In this document: in pieces, positions 26,901 through 32,934 of the stretch
How positions within the stretch are numbered: position 1 is the first letter of the stretch
How the letters are laid out: every line of letters begins with the position of its first letter
DNA from: Planctomycetota bacterium
Lineage (GTDB): Bacteria; Planctomycetota; B15-G4; JADJEK01
Assembly: GCA_016709145.1 (NCBI GenBank)
Contig: JADJEK010000015.1
Location: 1-64,000 of the forward strand
Length of the DNA: 64,000 nt
Direction: 5' to 3'
Made by a program: the position numbers and the translations under genes
Notes under the pieces: generated by a model
The model's input: the letters and a program-made list of their open reading frames with translations, nothing else
The model's database searches: none
Told to the model about the DNA's origin: nothing

Positions 26901-27187
26901 CGAGTGCTCGTGAGGAAGTGACGCAGCGCGTTCGCTTCCGCGCGCAAAAACTCCAGCCCGATCCCTTGCCCCTTCGGGCTCCTGTCCGCCCAGACGCTGC
27001 CATCGACCAGGGACGAAACCTCCCAGATGTCGTCACCCTGCCGGTAGAACACGACCTCGATCGTGTGCCCGCCCGACGCCCCGGACGTCGTCCACTTGTA
27101 GGTGACGACGCGCCCCTGCCGCGTCACCTCCGGCGGTCGCGGAGCCTCGGGGGTGAGCACTTCGTCGATGTTGCCTGCTGGGCGCAT
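17951..27187 (-). CDS. 3078-aa polyvalent protein: ART-like, zincin and GNAT modules
   Basis: One uninterrupted frame of 9.2 kb. Visible modules (approximate residues): N-terminal unknown domain 20-150; ART-like start VLYHVTGEKILPQIRKLGLL at 260; zincin HEVAH at 516 with a downstream YYNSEHEVHAY; GNAT motif ERAWQRKGIGMRLLELL near 820; ART-like WLVHFTDAADAI near 1010 and WLVHFTNHAEAI near 1370, each followed by a second short ART-like block (VHYSSADF, AHFSNADF); a repeat of the N-terminal domain near 1720; ART-like RLYHTTTARSAV near 2090; second zincin HEITH near 2500; ART-like RLYYHAAPAWAL near 2705. Such fusions are the polyvalent proteins of phages and conjugative elements, thought to enter with the DNA and act on host targets. 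Exact catalytic residues were not verified. Confidence 0.85.
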   Translation of the reverse strand: MRPAGNIDEVLTPEAPRPPEVTRQGRVVTYKWTTSGASGGHTIEVVFYRQGDDIWEVSSLVDGSVWADRSPKGQGIGLEFLRAEANALRHFLTSTRPRAVFADVVRHGVEERGMRRNSRVRAQSRVLQRVADETGYVFSRGGAALRDEGGVRLQLSMPEGAAVNEALVQPAGDAQTARGLTPESASVLADIYTRVDQPAFDKWLRDFAEVKDAKSEQDARHHFYSYLNDWLYEKYNVSVRTDGLIEFWQLSPRLVSILGDNRVVLYHVTGEKILPQIRKLGLLPATSKRTRTDAMYSTGAGVYLSSVSSGNQMNTYASNARTRFGDYVMLTVRVSPQDLAPDPDDADIASGRTQFIVDHVPPEDVIDWGVPRESLTEREADPKRVRLIRRIVSHIRQRFLDLAKLAETDPAAADAQLHVPSDIAALNVKAAGGSWGIEFGHRELHTPELAKYGIHAVAIAPYNSADGSGPQASYIPTGDAPYIRLHTNLDRNSPITARRIAGPFLSGERRYLDSLVHEVAHALDFSSRENKADDSFVARRIRGGVSGYYNSEHEVHAYVTQALKAFMDFVQMAEDWTLRAITRETTKTLDDVRNSQIGVPQLQHAMQATASVATFIDGVLHAKYVGSEKTHPLDKFANSMTAETRKRVRKRIATFYPTARTAVRRAVDHVEKAATARFGAVSESALVEHLPLDGEEVWRIPQREFLRKSITGHIGSRAYENYEKDGGLSWVPLSKYTEPLGSIDTANGVVEFRGEAGLRRYAKRDPNDEFDWLRDDKGDIVYMSQDEIRAQGFTEKNPCVAAVHAERVVGFASDEFGVPGIWVERAWQRKGIGMRLLELLSTRMKIKKMGQATPAGVEMSAKYHKLLVKQALRRGEPVPPEVLADYPDLVKTESILNERYTSNLARLWRHFERDKADPGAKALQAVLAEFEGPRKRILLDRAGIEPEKLLDDAETDALLVREWPKVYDFLVNDDTGWLARVRSAMTSQFGTINYLDAESAELLPPDTWLVHFTDAADAIVTQGFQFAAPADDVSGLGLTKTPFADQEDSRGGTFGFAFRADGEEPQEGPDAAASDAKYGKHAVVFRAAGIRIWHRHDAEWQVIFDASAIRPDALIRMQRDGDEWLVPGVRGLRGDFRKVLDWVIAHRGQYRRALSTGYARDGRWVGRPKRIERVNEASGSTSSYYDPGAEYVHYSSADFESFRRHGRNGQDAGAVFLVRADDEAAVQYASLYGKPEVLADYPDLVKTESRLDERYTSNLAALWGKFKDTRDKGEETLRWQVVQLGQPYMYMMLDHMGVDYNAEISTGRARGLDGKALREFVLAAHWPAVLEYLRSNDDEAKSWMHRILRDHPAEGAFSVFDAETATLLPPSTWLVHFTNHAEAIRYEGFQRGPRVGAWGDLGFTPLADPKSMEGGTFAFALEVESARTAEVAAGREYGRECVIFQAAGVRVYHRTDQEEQVIFDGSAVRPDSLVVLHSDGDDWYVRQVPKIRGTFEKVAAWVVAHAQQYRRRLSNGYWQGRWFGRPKRKELVSESAATSSSYYDPNVEYAHFSNADFDALRRHGKHGRDAGALFLVRADDEAAVQYASLYGKTEYRARVHLSPDQVFDLSNPTHVERVLAVAGDMTEEGDTGEDFLRGAKHHASGLDWATINGDVLMAAGFAAAVVGERPAGAHNPVTGQGYTHDVRSLAVFDPSVLALQSRKRVNEVLDVAGARPAIEWKYGGGMAKYTTTVDVGGVSYAVGVGFLRKTAAVWDLEYYVNDKVQASSVAKGAVFPILSFVHAAVRQFISDTRPREIHVYAYPHGEHDAKNMREQSRPIFTEKALQRLAQSVGYEYQGSRTADVLRARLVDPTYEDVVESQVNEGWIATVKNHRGVEDLFVDPSLLDLRKTILPPHHEARIFLLGEHAYVWKGGTSIHVEVEQMKLVPGLDDSAIPLVGWFHPSTGQLMSVVVSDYSKRTRWHHKGEVKDAIQNHPWVMRVSRGGTGLVHISYYDDAIVGDWTEIQDPQPDLTEAVPPEEDHKLADTPRREWVPEYKAGGDIHAHVAREQQWNRAVEWALFTGRLTTEQARRNGYHFSFFEEKNLQPLPKRLYHTTTARSAVLKQGLRTRKELDGVHRGLGGGPDDLISLTDDADTAYTIARTLLEAIDVLRDEKGDAIERLIHMAEHGKSNGVSRPFLDDIWRFISGRSEGEGTEPASLRYGRRWLKIIDNPMAGFYEQDGQIVRAGGSRDPSVTTLPDGSVVVTELGQWKDGQGRMRYTHAAVPMSEGERREYRWQILRYFLAARKHAGGQDDPLFFLTDPAQLARVDPREVAVLEYEPADPAYKGLRLHALGEWRIPDQSLIRLVSDHSGDRLDPAHTDIGRRLRESAIEERRTDKARLRTLNAVVDDLVSKVKQGIADLHGAPAVRVADAKDNTLGYAYRVWVEDKRVPRLKTVNIVADAWDAKVHAFGDAGGWFSPHDGALFIRLNTASSASDLWDLVDTYIKDSRFERKLRSILRHEITHAVDPWTANPKRKPQRAADGLDSYYNSDIEVHAYTTQALADELDHVRTLAKEFAAAVRDENPFVAQLRVNDLGVLARTNWKFPLWFQAILARYPSFGRAFTHMGEQERRRTQKRFYAAWLRLRRTLLRVYRAWERVLAVDRAKAKKDWEDTPADARVGFEGEKDYLDFVSPAAEPLPDDAHPKGWRISERYAGAEKDRRLYYHAAPAWALQRILSYGLLAKPPVRGQHSTASEHGDDLTSYGGVYFGNTPAVALNAGSANAGGNILLVVVSATLRDQVADEDDITYNIVRATPKMRASLTPGLLAMGVPLVLPDEIKQREKKRFDDAVDKVTFHLTSAGDGSEAYTRRIRELVTDALRASFARSAIYYAHSLRGNAANHSLAYELSAAEDDVYFTEDWWRALLKHNSEVAPGANTQQVEQRLAPYRGNHRLATNELLVHGATTRARSAYRAAIDRLTRALRRPRTAPAMSARVLRDVRWHGNTRIVAVLLQDRDGKHGKHHHWYLVGGKPPEEVVEALASRIPADQQFIVPATRQEIARMAELELRTRSVEDTPIARRRNPTPEHADFDSPVR

Positions 27188-27226
27188 GCGCCCGAGTCTA
27201 CCGTCTGCGGGGCATCCCCAGGAGAG

Positions 27227-27598
27227 TCAGCCGGGGACTCCCTGCGCGGGCGCGGAGAACACGCGGTCGAACTCCGGTTGGTAGAGCGACGCGCACGTCC
27301 CCGGGACCTCCGGGTGCTCATCGCGGAGCAGGCACTGCCACCAGTCCGACCAGGGCGGGAGCGGTGTCGAGCACACGTGGCACTTCCGCTCGGGGTTCCC
27401 GAGCCGGTAGAGGATCGCCCGCTCGTCCGCGCCGCGCGCGAGCGCGAACCCACGCTTGGCGAGCGCGGCCGTCAGCGAGGCGCAGTCCTCGTGCTCGTCC
27501 GACAGACGCAGGCGCAAGACCCGGTAGGGATCGGGGTCGCGCGAGCGCTCGTAACGCGCCACCAACTCCGCAGCGATGTCCTGGAAACTCCGTCGCAT
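27227..27598 (-). CDS. Hypothetical zinc-knuckle protein upstream of the polyvalent gene
   Basis: 123 residues from ATG 27598 (GGAGG upstream). One zinc-like pair, CHVCSTPLPPWSDWWQC, lies near residue 75. The N-terminal half is helical and basic. About 40 bp separate it from the polyvalent gene, so both are probably on one transcript from the promoter just upstream. Confidence 0.75.
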   Translation of the reverse strand: MRRSFQDIAAELVARYERSRDPDPYRVLRLRLSDEHEDCASLTAALAKRGFALARGADERAILYRLGNPERKCHVCSTPLPPWSDWWQCLLRDEHPEVPGTCASLYQPEFDRVFSAPAQGVPG

Positions 27599-27613
27599 AG
27601 GCACCTCCATGCG

Positions 27614-27653
27614 AGGATGCTACTACACCGGCCGCCCTTGTCCACTACATATT
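27614..27653 (-). promoter_or_regulatory. Class-1 promoter (variant)
   Basis: Minus strand ATATGTAGTGG, 18 bp, GTAGCATCC. Spacing matches the class; no GATGGG hairpin follows. It probably drives the small gene at 27598 and the polyvalent gene. Confidence 0.55.
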
Positions 27654-29132
27654 CTGCGGACTGGTGCCGACGTCAGTGGCGCGCAGGCCACCGCCTTGGA
27701 CGTCCACGCGGATGACCGACGGTGTGGTCGAGGACGCTTCCGCGCTCGGGTGCGATCGTGCCTCGACGTCGACGCGAGAACGCCCACGCGAACTCGTGGC
27801 GACGGCGCGGTAGCTCGTGCGGCGTCGAGCGATCAGGGGTTCCGGGGCGACACCGCGAATGGTCAGCCGACCAGTCGGTGGCGTCTCCGACTGCGGTGTT
27901 GCGATGCTCGGCGGGGAAGCCACGAGATCGAGGTCGGCCGCTGGCGGCGTCACCGCAAGCGCGCTCTTGGGCGCAGCAGGGGTGAGCGTGAGCACGGCCG
28001 CTGGGGGTACGCTCACCTGCGTCTCGACCGAGGATGGGTTGGCCACCACGAGGTCGAGCGGTGCTGTCGGTGGGGTGACCGCGATCGCGTTCTGGGGCGT
28101 CGCGGCGACGAGAGCCAGCGCGGCGGCCGGTGGGGTCACGGCACGTGCGGGTGCCGGGACAGCAGCCACGAGATCGAGGTCGGCCGCCGGTGGCGTCACC
28201 GCAAGCGCGTTCTTGGGCGCAGCAGCCACGAGATCGAGGTCGGCCGCTGGCGGCGTTACCGCGAGCGCCGCGGCGGGGACGGCGGCGGAAAGCGCGAGCG
28301 CCGCGGCTGGGGGCAGCGCAGCCAAGGCGTTCGTCGGGCTGGCGGCCACCAGATCGAGCGTGGCGGCGGCGGGCGTCGTCGCGATCGCACCCTGCGGGGT
28401 CTCAGCCACGAGAGCCAGGGCAGCCGCCGGGGGCGTGGTGACCAGCGACTCTCCGATGCGTACCCACGCCTCGCATGCGTCGCGCGATGACGCATACGTG
28501 ACGTCGTGCGTCTGCGCACCTTGCGCGGTCACGATCTTGTACTGCGAGCAGATCGAGGATCCGGTGGCACCCGACCCACGGCGAGCAACCGCTGCGGTTG
28601 ACCAGTTGCCGTTCGTGGTGTCGCTGTCGGTCGTGGACTCCGTGTCCGCGCCTTCCCGACCGACCGCGCACAGAACCGCTTGGCCTGTCGCGATCGACCC
28701 CGTGACGAGTGAGTGGCTCGCCGTCGTTGCCGTCTCTCCGCCGCCCGTGATGTACAGGGGACGCCCCGCGTTGGAGGTGAACTCCGTGAGCGTCCACGAG
28801 CGGCAGACAGTTGTGCTGCCGAACGTGACCGTGACGGTGCTACCGGTCGTCAGGGTTCCTGCGTCTTGCAGCGTCGTGAAGATGCGGAGAGCCAGGCCCG
28901 CGTTGGCGGCCCCTGGGTCGATCAAGATGTTCTGTCGGGACGTCCACGTGTTACCCAGGCTGTCGGTGATCGACGAGTAGGGGTCCGCGCCGTTCGTTCC
29001 CGAGTTGTCGTACGCGACGCACAGGACGAGCATGGCACCGGCGGTGCAGTTCGAGCCCGGACTGAACGCGAGCGTCGATTGGCCAGCCGTGTTGGTGCTG
29101 CCGCTTCCGCGGGCTGCGCCAGATAGGGCCAT
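27645..29132 (-). CDS. Tail-associated protein with 20-aa Pro/Ala repeats
   Basis: 495 residues. Residues 1-225 are beta-rich and Ser/Thr/Gly-rich, like phage tail or fibre adhesin domains. Residues 230-430 contain about ten repeats of roughly 20 residues built on TPPAADLDLVAAAPKNALA. The C-terminal 60 residues are basic. Pro-rich strands of this type form extended stalks in virion proteins. It directly follows a gene of a type found beside tail fibres. Receptor binding or stalk formation is inferred. Confidence 0.75.
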   Translation of the reverse strand: MALSGAARGSGSTNTAGQSTLAFSPGSNCTAGAMLVLCVAYDNSGTNGADPYSSITDSLGNTWTSRQNILIDPGAANAGLALRIFTTLQDAGTLTTGSTVTVTFGSTTVCRSWTLTEFTSNAGRPLYITGGGETATTASHSLVTGSIATGQAVLCAVGREGADTESTTDSDTTNGNWSTAAVARRGSGATGSSICSQYKIVTAQGAQTHDVTYASSRDACEAWVRIGESLVTTPPAAALALVAETPQGAIATTPAAATLDLVAASPTNALAALPPAAALALSAAVPAAALAVTPPAADLDLVAAAPKNALAVTPPAADLDLVAAVPAPARAVTPPAAALALVAATPQNAIAVTPPTAPLDLVVANPSSVETQVSVPPAAVLTLTPAAPKSALAVTPPAADLDLVASPPSIATPQSETPPTGRLTIRGVAPEPLIARRRTSYRAVATSSRGRSRVDVEARSHPSAEASSTTPSVIRVDVQGGGLRATDVGTSPQNM

Positions 29133-29135
29133 GGA

Positions 29136-29570
29136 TCACGACCAGGTGGCGAGGAGGATCCCGTTGGTGGCGTGTGCGCGCAGCGTGTACTCGTTGCCGT
29201 CGACGACCACCGTGTCCGCCGGTGTCGTGTCGAGCAGTGAGTACGCCAGGACGTCACCGCCGACCTCGTACAGGACGGCGTAGCGGAACGTCAGGCTCGC
29301 GCCGGACGCCGTCCACACCGGGTCGACCGAGAAGTCGATCTTGACCGGGTTGGTGCCAGAGAGCACGAGCGTGACGGCGACGCCGCCCGTCGCGTACCCG
29401 CTCCCGTTCGCGAGTTCGTTCGTCACACCCGCGTAGGTGGTGGACGACGCCCCGATGTTCGACGTCGAGAGGAAGAGTGCAACCTTCCACGAATCGGAGT
29501 CGATGTCGAACTGTCCGTTGAACAGCTTGGTGATCGACGAGTTCGTGGGAAGCCATGCTGCGGCGACCAT
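29136..29570 (-). CDS. Tail-fibre-neighbour structural protein
   Basis: 144 residues. The pattern SWKVALFLSTSNIG, then TYAGVTNELANGSGYATGGV, and a beta-rich remainder, is one I know from small conserved virion proteins encoded beside tail fibres in many siphophages. Three bases separate it from the repeat protein downstream. Family membership is from pattern memory. Confidence 0.75.
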   Translation of the reverse strand: MVAAAWLPTNSSITKLFNGQFDIDSDSWKVALFLSTSNIGASSTTYAGVTNELANGSGYATGGVAVTLVLSGTNPVKIDFSVDPVWTASGASLTFRYAVLYEVGGDVLAYSLLDTTPADTVVVDGNEYTLRAHATNGILLATWS

Positions 29571-29613
29571 CGGGGCGTCTCCAGTTCATTCGAGCGATGT
29601 TGGCCGGTGGATC

Positions 29614-29766
29614 TTACTCGTCCGGCGGGAACTCCCGAGCCTTGTCGTCGACGATGCGACGGCAACGCGCGAGAAAGTCATCGAAGGACTCACCCGATTC
29701 CTGCGTGACCGTGAACGGCGTGATCGGGACACCGCCGCTGTTCCACACGAAAGTTGCAGACGCCAT
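29614..29766 (-). CDS. 50-aa hypothetical protein
   Basis: Read directly from sequence: MASATFVWNSGGVPITPF at the start, then a helical acidic C-terminus ending PPDE and TAA. It is three bases after the previous stop and in a run of coupled tail or lysis genes. Short but with strongly GC-biased third positions. Confidence 0.65.
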   Translation of the reverse strand: MASATFVWNSGGVPITPFTVTQESGESFDDFLARCRRIVDDKAREFPPDE

Positions 29767-29769
29767 GCG

Positions 29770-30027
29770 TCACTCTCTCTGCAGCGGGAACTCCCGGAGG
29801 AACGCCTCGACCAGCGGCCGTACGCAGGCCGCGTACTCCTCGTCGCTCTGCCCGGGGAGACGCTGCACCGTGAGCGTAACACGCATACCCCCACCGGTCG
29901 GCCAGTCGACCGCACCGAGGGGCTCGCGCGACCCCCCTTGAAGCATCTGCTTCGCCCACCCGACGCACGGAAGCACGACCACCGCAGCCAGCGCGATGGT
30001 CTTGAGCCAGTCTTTCCACGTCTTCAC
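29770..30027 (-). CDS. Small membrane-anchored protein (lysis candidate)
   Basis: 85 residues from a GTG in a GTGA overlap. A short basic N-terminus (VKTWKDWLK) and one hydrophobic segment (TIALAAVVVLPCVGWA) are followed by a soluble helical domain. The Cys in the anchor could be a lipoprotein-like site. Together with the two coupled genes upstream this could be a holin/spanin-type set. Confidence 0.6.
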   Translation of the reverse strand: MKTWKDWLKTIALAAVVVLPCVGWAKQMLQGGSREPLGAVDWPTGGGMRVTLTVQRLPGQSDEEYAACVRPLVEAFLREFPLQRE

Positions 30028-30395
30028 TTGGATGTGCCATTCCGTTGCTGTTGTTGGACCTCTTGCCGCAGCGCCTTCATGTCGTTGCGGCTCTCCTCCA
30101 TGAGCGCGCGTACGACCGCCCACTGGGCCTCCAACTGCCCGACACGCAGTTGCAAGGGGTCCAATGTCTGGCTGGTGGCCGTACGGAGTTCACTGCGGAG
30201 GTCATTCAGCTTTTCGTTGGTTGACTTCTCGGCCGCGCGGGTTTCCGCGCGGAACTCGACGAAGTTGTCGGAGAGTCCGCCCTGCCGCACGAACGAGCCG
30301 CTACTCCCGAGCGCGGACAGCACCACGAGAACCCCGACGACAACGTTCCTGGGGGACCATGCTGGTTCTGCTCGCATTGCGTGCTCGCTGGTCAT
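30024..30395 (-). CDS. Membrane-anchored coiled-coil protein
   Basis: 123 residues. One TM segment (VVVGVLVVLSALGSSGSF, residues 17-34) precedes a long charged coiled coil (FRAETRAAEKSTNEKLNDL onward) and a Gln-rich end. Layout resembles inner-membrane spanins or tail-associated membrane proteins. It overlaps both neighbours by ATGA/GTGA. Confidence 0.65.
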   Translation of the reverse strand: MTSEHAMRAEPAWSPRNVVVGVLVVLSALGSSGSFVRQGGLSDNFVEFRAETRAAEKSTNEKLNDLRSELRTATSQTLDPLQLRVGQLEAQWAVVRALMEESRNDMKALRQEVQQQQRNGTSK

Positions 30396-30670
30396 GGTCT
30401 GCGCTCCAGATACAAGGCGTAGGCGGCGATGGCTAGCGAGGCCAAGGATAACAAGTACGGGACCCATTCCCTACGTACGCTGCGTAGTTCTTCCCGGGAA
30501 GCCTCCAGCATGTGAACGCGCGCCCAGAGCGTCAACCCACTGGGTGGTTCGAGGTGCGTCCGCCAGCGATCCACCGTGTGCCTGGCGGACACGCCATCGC
30601 GTGCGAACTCCATCGCAGAGTTCGCCTTGTCCTCGACGTCATCTACGCGTCGCCTGTCCTGCGCGTCCAT
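30392..30670 (-). CDS. Small tail-anchored membrane protein
   Basis: 92 residues. Soluble charged N-terminus (MDAQDRRRVDDVEDK), one C-terminal TM segment (YLLSLASLAIAAYALYL) and a short basic tail. A possible holin or membrane partner in the same coupled set. No motif identifies it. Confidence 0.6.
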   Translation of the reverse strand: MDAQDRRRVDDVEDKANSAMEFARDGVSARHTVDRWRTHLEPPSGLTLWARVHMLEASREELRSVRREWVPYLLSLASLAIAAYALYLERRP

Positions 30671-30695
30671 CCCAGGATGGTAACACCCAAGTGTT

Positions 30696-31355
30696 TCACC
30701 GCCGATAGAACGGGTAGGCGAGGCCGGCGGGGCTTTCAAGGATGGAGTTCGCGGCTGTGCCGCCACGCGTGAGGACAGCGTGCAGGACGTTCACGCACGC
30801 GAGAACGTCCCCGTCCGCGCGGTGGGCGTCCTCGATGTTGAAACCACAGAGTTGCGAGTGTGCCTCCGTGAGCTTCGGGAACTTGAACTCACGATGCCAT
30901 GGCTTTGCCTGTGGGATTCGCAGAATGTTGCGCGTCAGGTGCATGGTGTCGAGGACACCCCGCGAATCCATCCAACGCGCGGTTGGACGGTTGTTCCTTT
31001 CCGCCAGTACGTCGAGGACCAAGCGGTCGTACCCCACGTTGTGTCCGCAGGCGACGTGCGCCTCGTTGCTCAACACGTCCAGGAGATCGAGCAGGAGAGT
31101 TGGCTCCACCCCTTCGTCACCCACGATCTTGTGGGTGATCCCGTGGACTCGCGTTGCCGCCTCTGGGATCTCCGCACCGTCCGGAAGGCGCAAGTACATT
31201 GAACCACGGAGCCGGATTGTCGGCGTGGCTGACCCGTCGTAGTCGAGCACCATGTACGCGAACTGCAGGACGTGTGGTTGGCGCTCCGCCGTCAGCGGTA
31301 GTTCATGGTGCACGAACCCCGTCGTTTCCGTGTCGTAGACGAGCAGGGACTTCAC
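30696..31355 (-). CDS. DEDD-family 3'-5' exonuclease
   Basis: 219 residues from a GTG coupled to the upstream gene by GTGA. Exo I motif VYDTETTG (residues 6-13), Exo II region GHNVGYD (near residue 104) and Exo III AHRADGD near residue 176 (H-x4-D type) support a DnaQ/RNase T-like nuclease. Possible roles are proofreading, DNA processing or nucleotide recycling. No polymerase is adjacent. Confidence 0.85.
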   Translation of the reverse strand: MKSLLVYDTETTGFVHHELPLTAERQPHVLQFAYMVLDYDGSATPTIRLRGSMYLRLPDGAEIPEAATRVHGITHKIVGDEGVEPTLLLDLLDVLSNEAHVACGHNVGYDRLVLDVLAERNNRPTARWMDSRGVLDTMHLTRNILRIPQAKPWHREFKFPKLTEAHSQLCGFNIEDAHRADGDVLACVNVLHAVLTRGGTAANSILESPAGLAYPFYRR

Positions 31356-31534
31356 GTGCGCACCTTCGAGCGCACCCAGCGGAGACGTCGAGACCAGCGC
31401 TTGGTGCGCTCGCGCCGGCGCAGACACGTCGCGTGCTCCGGGGGTAGCACCGGGTGGTCACCCACGCAGTCCTCCATGTCACTTACCTCACGGTTGAAGA
31501 ATCGACGCAAACGCGAGAACAGACGATCGAGCAC
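31352..31534 (-). CDS. Small basic protein
   Basis: 60 residues from a GTG with GGGAGGGG upstream. Very Arg-rich at both ends with a short acidic middle and one Cys pair. Stop overlaps the exonuclease start. Function unknown; may bind nucleic acid. Confidence 0.6.
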   Translation of the reverse strand: MLDRLFSRLRRFFNREVSDMEDCVGDHPVLPPEHATCLRRRERTKRWSRRLRWVRSKVRT

Positions 31535-31570
31535 AACCCCTCCCAGGGTGTCCTGCCGCCAGAGTGAAAC

Positions 31571-31900
31571 TCACACGCCGTCCGGGATGCCCCCGAAGTC
31601 GTACGCCGCGGGGAACGGGTGAGGGGGCGTTCCTTCGCGCGCCGCCTCGGCCAACCCGAGCAACCAGTTGAGTAGTCCGCGTGCGGACAACCAGTCACGC
31701 AGCGCGATCGAGGCCAGCATGGGAACGCCACCCACGAGGTAGTGTAGGTGCAGCAGCATCGGGCCGTCGAAGTCCTTCGTCTGGCTGTCGAACTTTCGCC
31801 CTTGCTTGTCCGTCGGGGTCAGCGGCGCGAGGTTCACTTGGACGATCTGGTCGAACCAGATGTGGAGCAGCCGACCGATGCGGATGTACTTGGTCGTCAT
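31571..31900 (-). CDS. Hypothetical protein
   Basis: 109 residues, start MTTKYIRIG in an ATGA overlap with the next gene. Mixed alpha/beta with a Leu-rich middle (LLHLHYLVGGVPMLASIALRDWL). No recognised motif; part of the coupled run after the methyltransferase. Confidence 0.7.
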   Translation of the reverse strand: MTTKYIRIGRLLHIWFDQIVQVNLAPLTPTDKQGRKFDSQTKDFDGPMLLHLHYLVGGVPMLASIALRDWLSARGLLNWLLGLAEAAREGTPPHPFPAAYDFGGIPDGV

Positions 31901-32058
31901 TTCGGTTCCTCGTGCTGTCCGTTCGGGTTGGGGGTCGGTGCGGCGGGTCGGACGTCTCCGCGGCGACGCGGGCAGTGGTCCACGCACGCGTTCTGCGTGC
32001 ACGCCACGGCGTGGCCGGTGTTCGTCCACTTGGGTTGTGCAGTCGGTTGGTCAGCCAT
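31897..32058 (-). CDS. 53-aa Cys-containing protein
   Basis: Read from sequence: MADQPTAQPKWTNTGH, then CTQNACVDHCPRRR, a small Cys/His cluster, and a Pro-rich tail. It overlaps the methyltransferase end by 8 nt and the next gene by 4 nt. Zinc binding is likely from the C-x4-C-x3-C spacing. Confidence 0.65.
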   Translation of the reverse strand: MADQPTAQPKWTNTGHAVACTQNACVDHCPRRRGDVRPAAPTPNPNGQHEEPK

Positions 32059-32866
32059 CGTCGCGTCGCTCCAGCACGATCGTCACCGTGTTGACCAGCG
32101 TCCCCTCGCTGGCGAACGTGCCCTCGGGGTTGTCGATGACCTTGCCGCGGTAGTTCTCGATGATCGTACGCAGACGGTCGTACCACATCGTCTGGCGGAA
32201 CTTCACGGCCGCGCTCGCGATCGCGACGAGTCGACCACCAGGGCGCAGGAATGCCAACGCTTGGAGGATGTGGTGCGCGTCCTGTTGACGGGTGAACGGC
32301 GGGTTCATCAGCACACCGTCGTAGCCGCCGGGGATCGAGTGGGCCGACGTCGGGAGCGTCGAGTACGAGAGGAAGTCCGTGCCGGTGTGCACGTGTTGCG
32401 CGAGCAAGGACAGCGCACCGTGGAACTTCGCCTGGACTTCCACCGCCGTGACCTCGACGCCCACGATGTTGCGCTTGAGCGCGGCGACCAGCCGACCGGA
32501 GCCGGCAGAGGGTTCCAGCACCCGCGGCTTCTCCGGCAGGTACGGGCGGAGGTGGCGGATCACCAACTCGTTCGCGAACGCCTCGGGCGTCTCGTAGAAC
32601 TGGAACGCCTTGCGGGCGTCTCCCGGGGACGCGTACTGCCCGGTCGCGACCAGCATGTCCAGCGCGTCGGCCGCTCCCGTGGTCGGGAACACCGTGCCCT
32701 TGCGCTTGCGGTTCCACTCCCCACCCAGGGCGGACGCGACGTCCGCGCACTCCAGGTAGACCTTGCGAGGCAAGCTCGCCGGCAGGACCATCAGATCCGG
32801 CTCGGGCCAGGTCGAGCCCTGCAGGGCGGTCAGTGCTTCGGGGCTGATCGTTCGTGCGCGCACCAT
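32051..32866 (-). CDS. DNA adenine methyltransferase-like
   Basis: 271 residues. Motif I VLEPSAGSGRLV (near residue 116) and motif IV NPPF (near residue 188) define an N6-adenine-type methylase. The N-terminal 100 residues are a separate domain. No restriction partner is adjacent, so self-protection against host restriction or an epigenetic role is likely. It lies after a class-1 promoter. Confidence 0.85.
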   Translation of the reverse strand: MVRARTISPEALTALQGSTWPEPDLMVLPASLPRKVYLECADVASALGGEWNRKRKGTVFPTTGAADALDMLVATGQYASPGDARKAFQFYETPEAFANELVIRHLRPYLPEKPRVLEPSAGSGRLVAALKRNIVGVEVTAVEVQAKFHGALSLLAQHVHTGTDFLSYSTLPTSAHSIPGGYDGVLMNPPFTRQQDAHHILQALAFLRPGGRLVAIASAAVKFRQTMWYDRLRTIIENYRGKVIDNPEGTFASEGTLVNTVTIVLERRDDG

Positions 32867-32887
32867 CGTGTTACCTCCGTTGGATTT

Positions 32888-32933
32888 CCCGTAGTAGACG
32901 AGTTCGAGGTGTCATCGTCTACCACAAAATCCA
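32888..32933 (-). promoter_or_regulatory. Class-1/class-2 hybrid promoter
   Basis: Minus strand GGATTTTGTGGTAG (class-1 -35 side) with CGTCTACTACGG at the class-2 position, then GGAGG and ATG 32866. It links the two promoter sets. Confidence 0.5.
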
Positions 32934-32934
32934 G

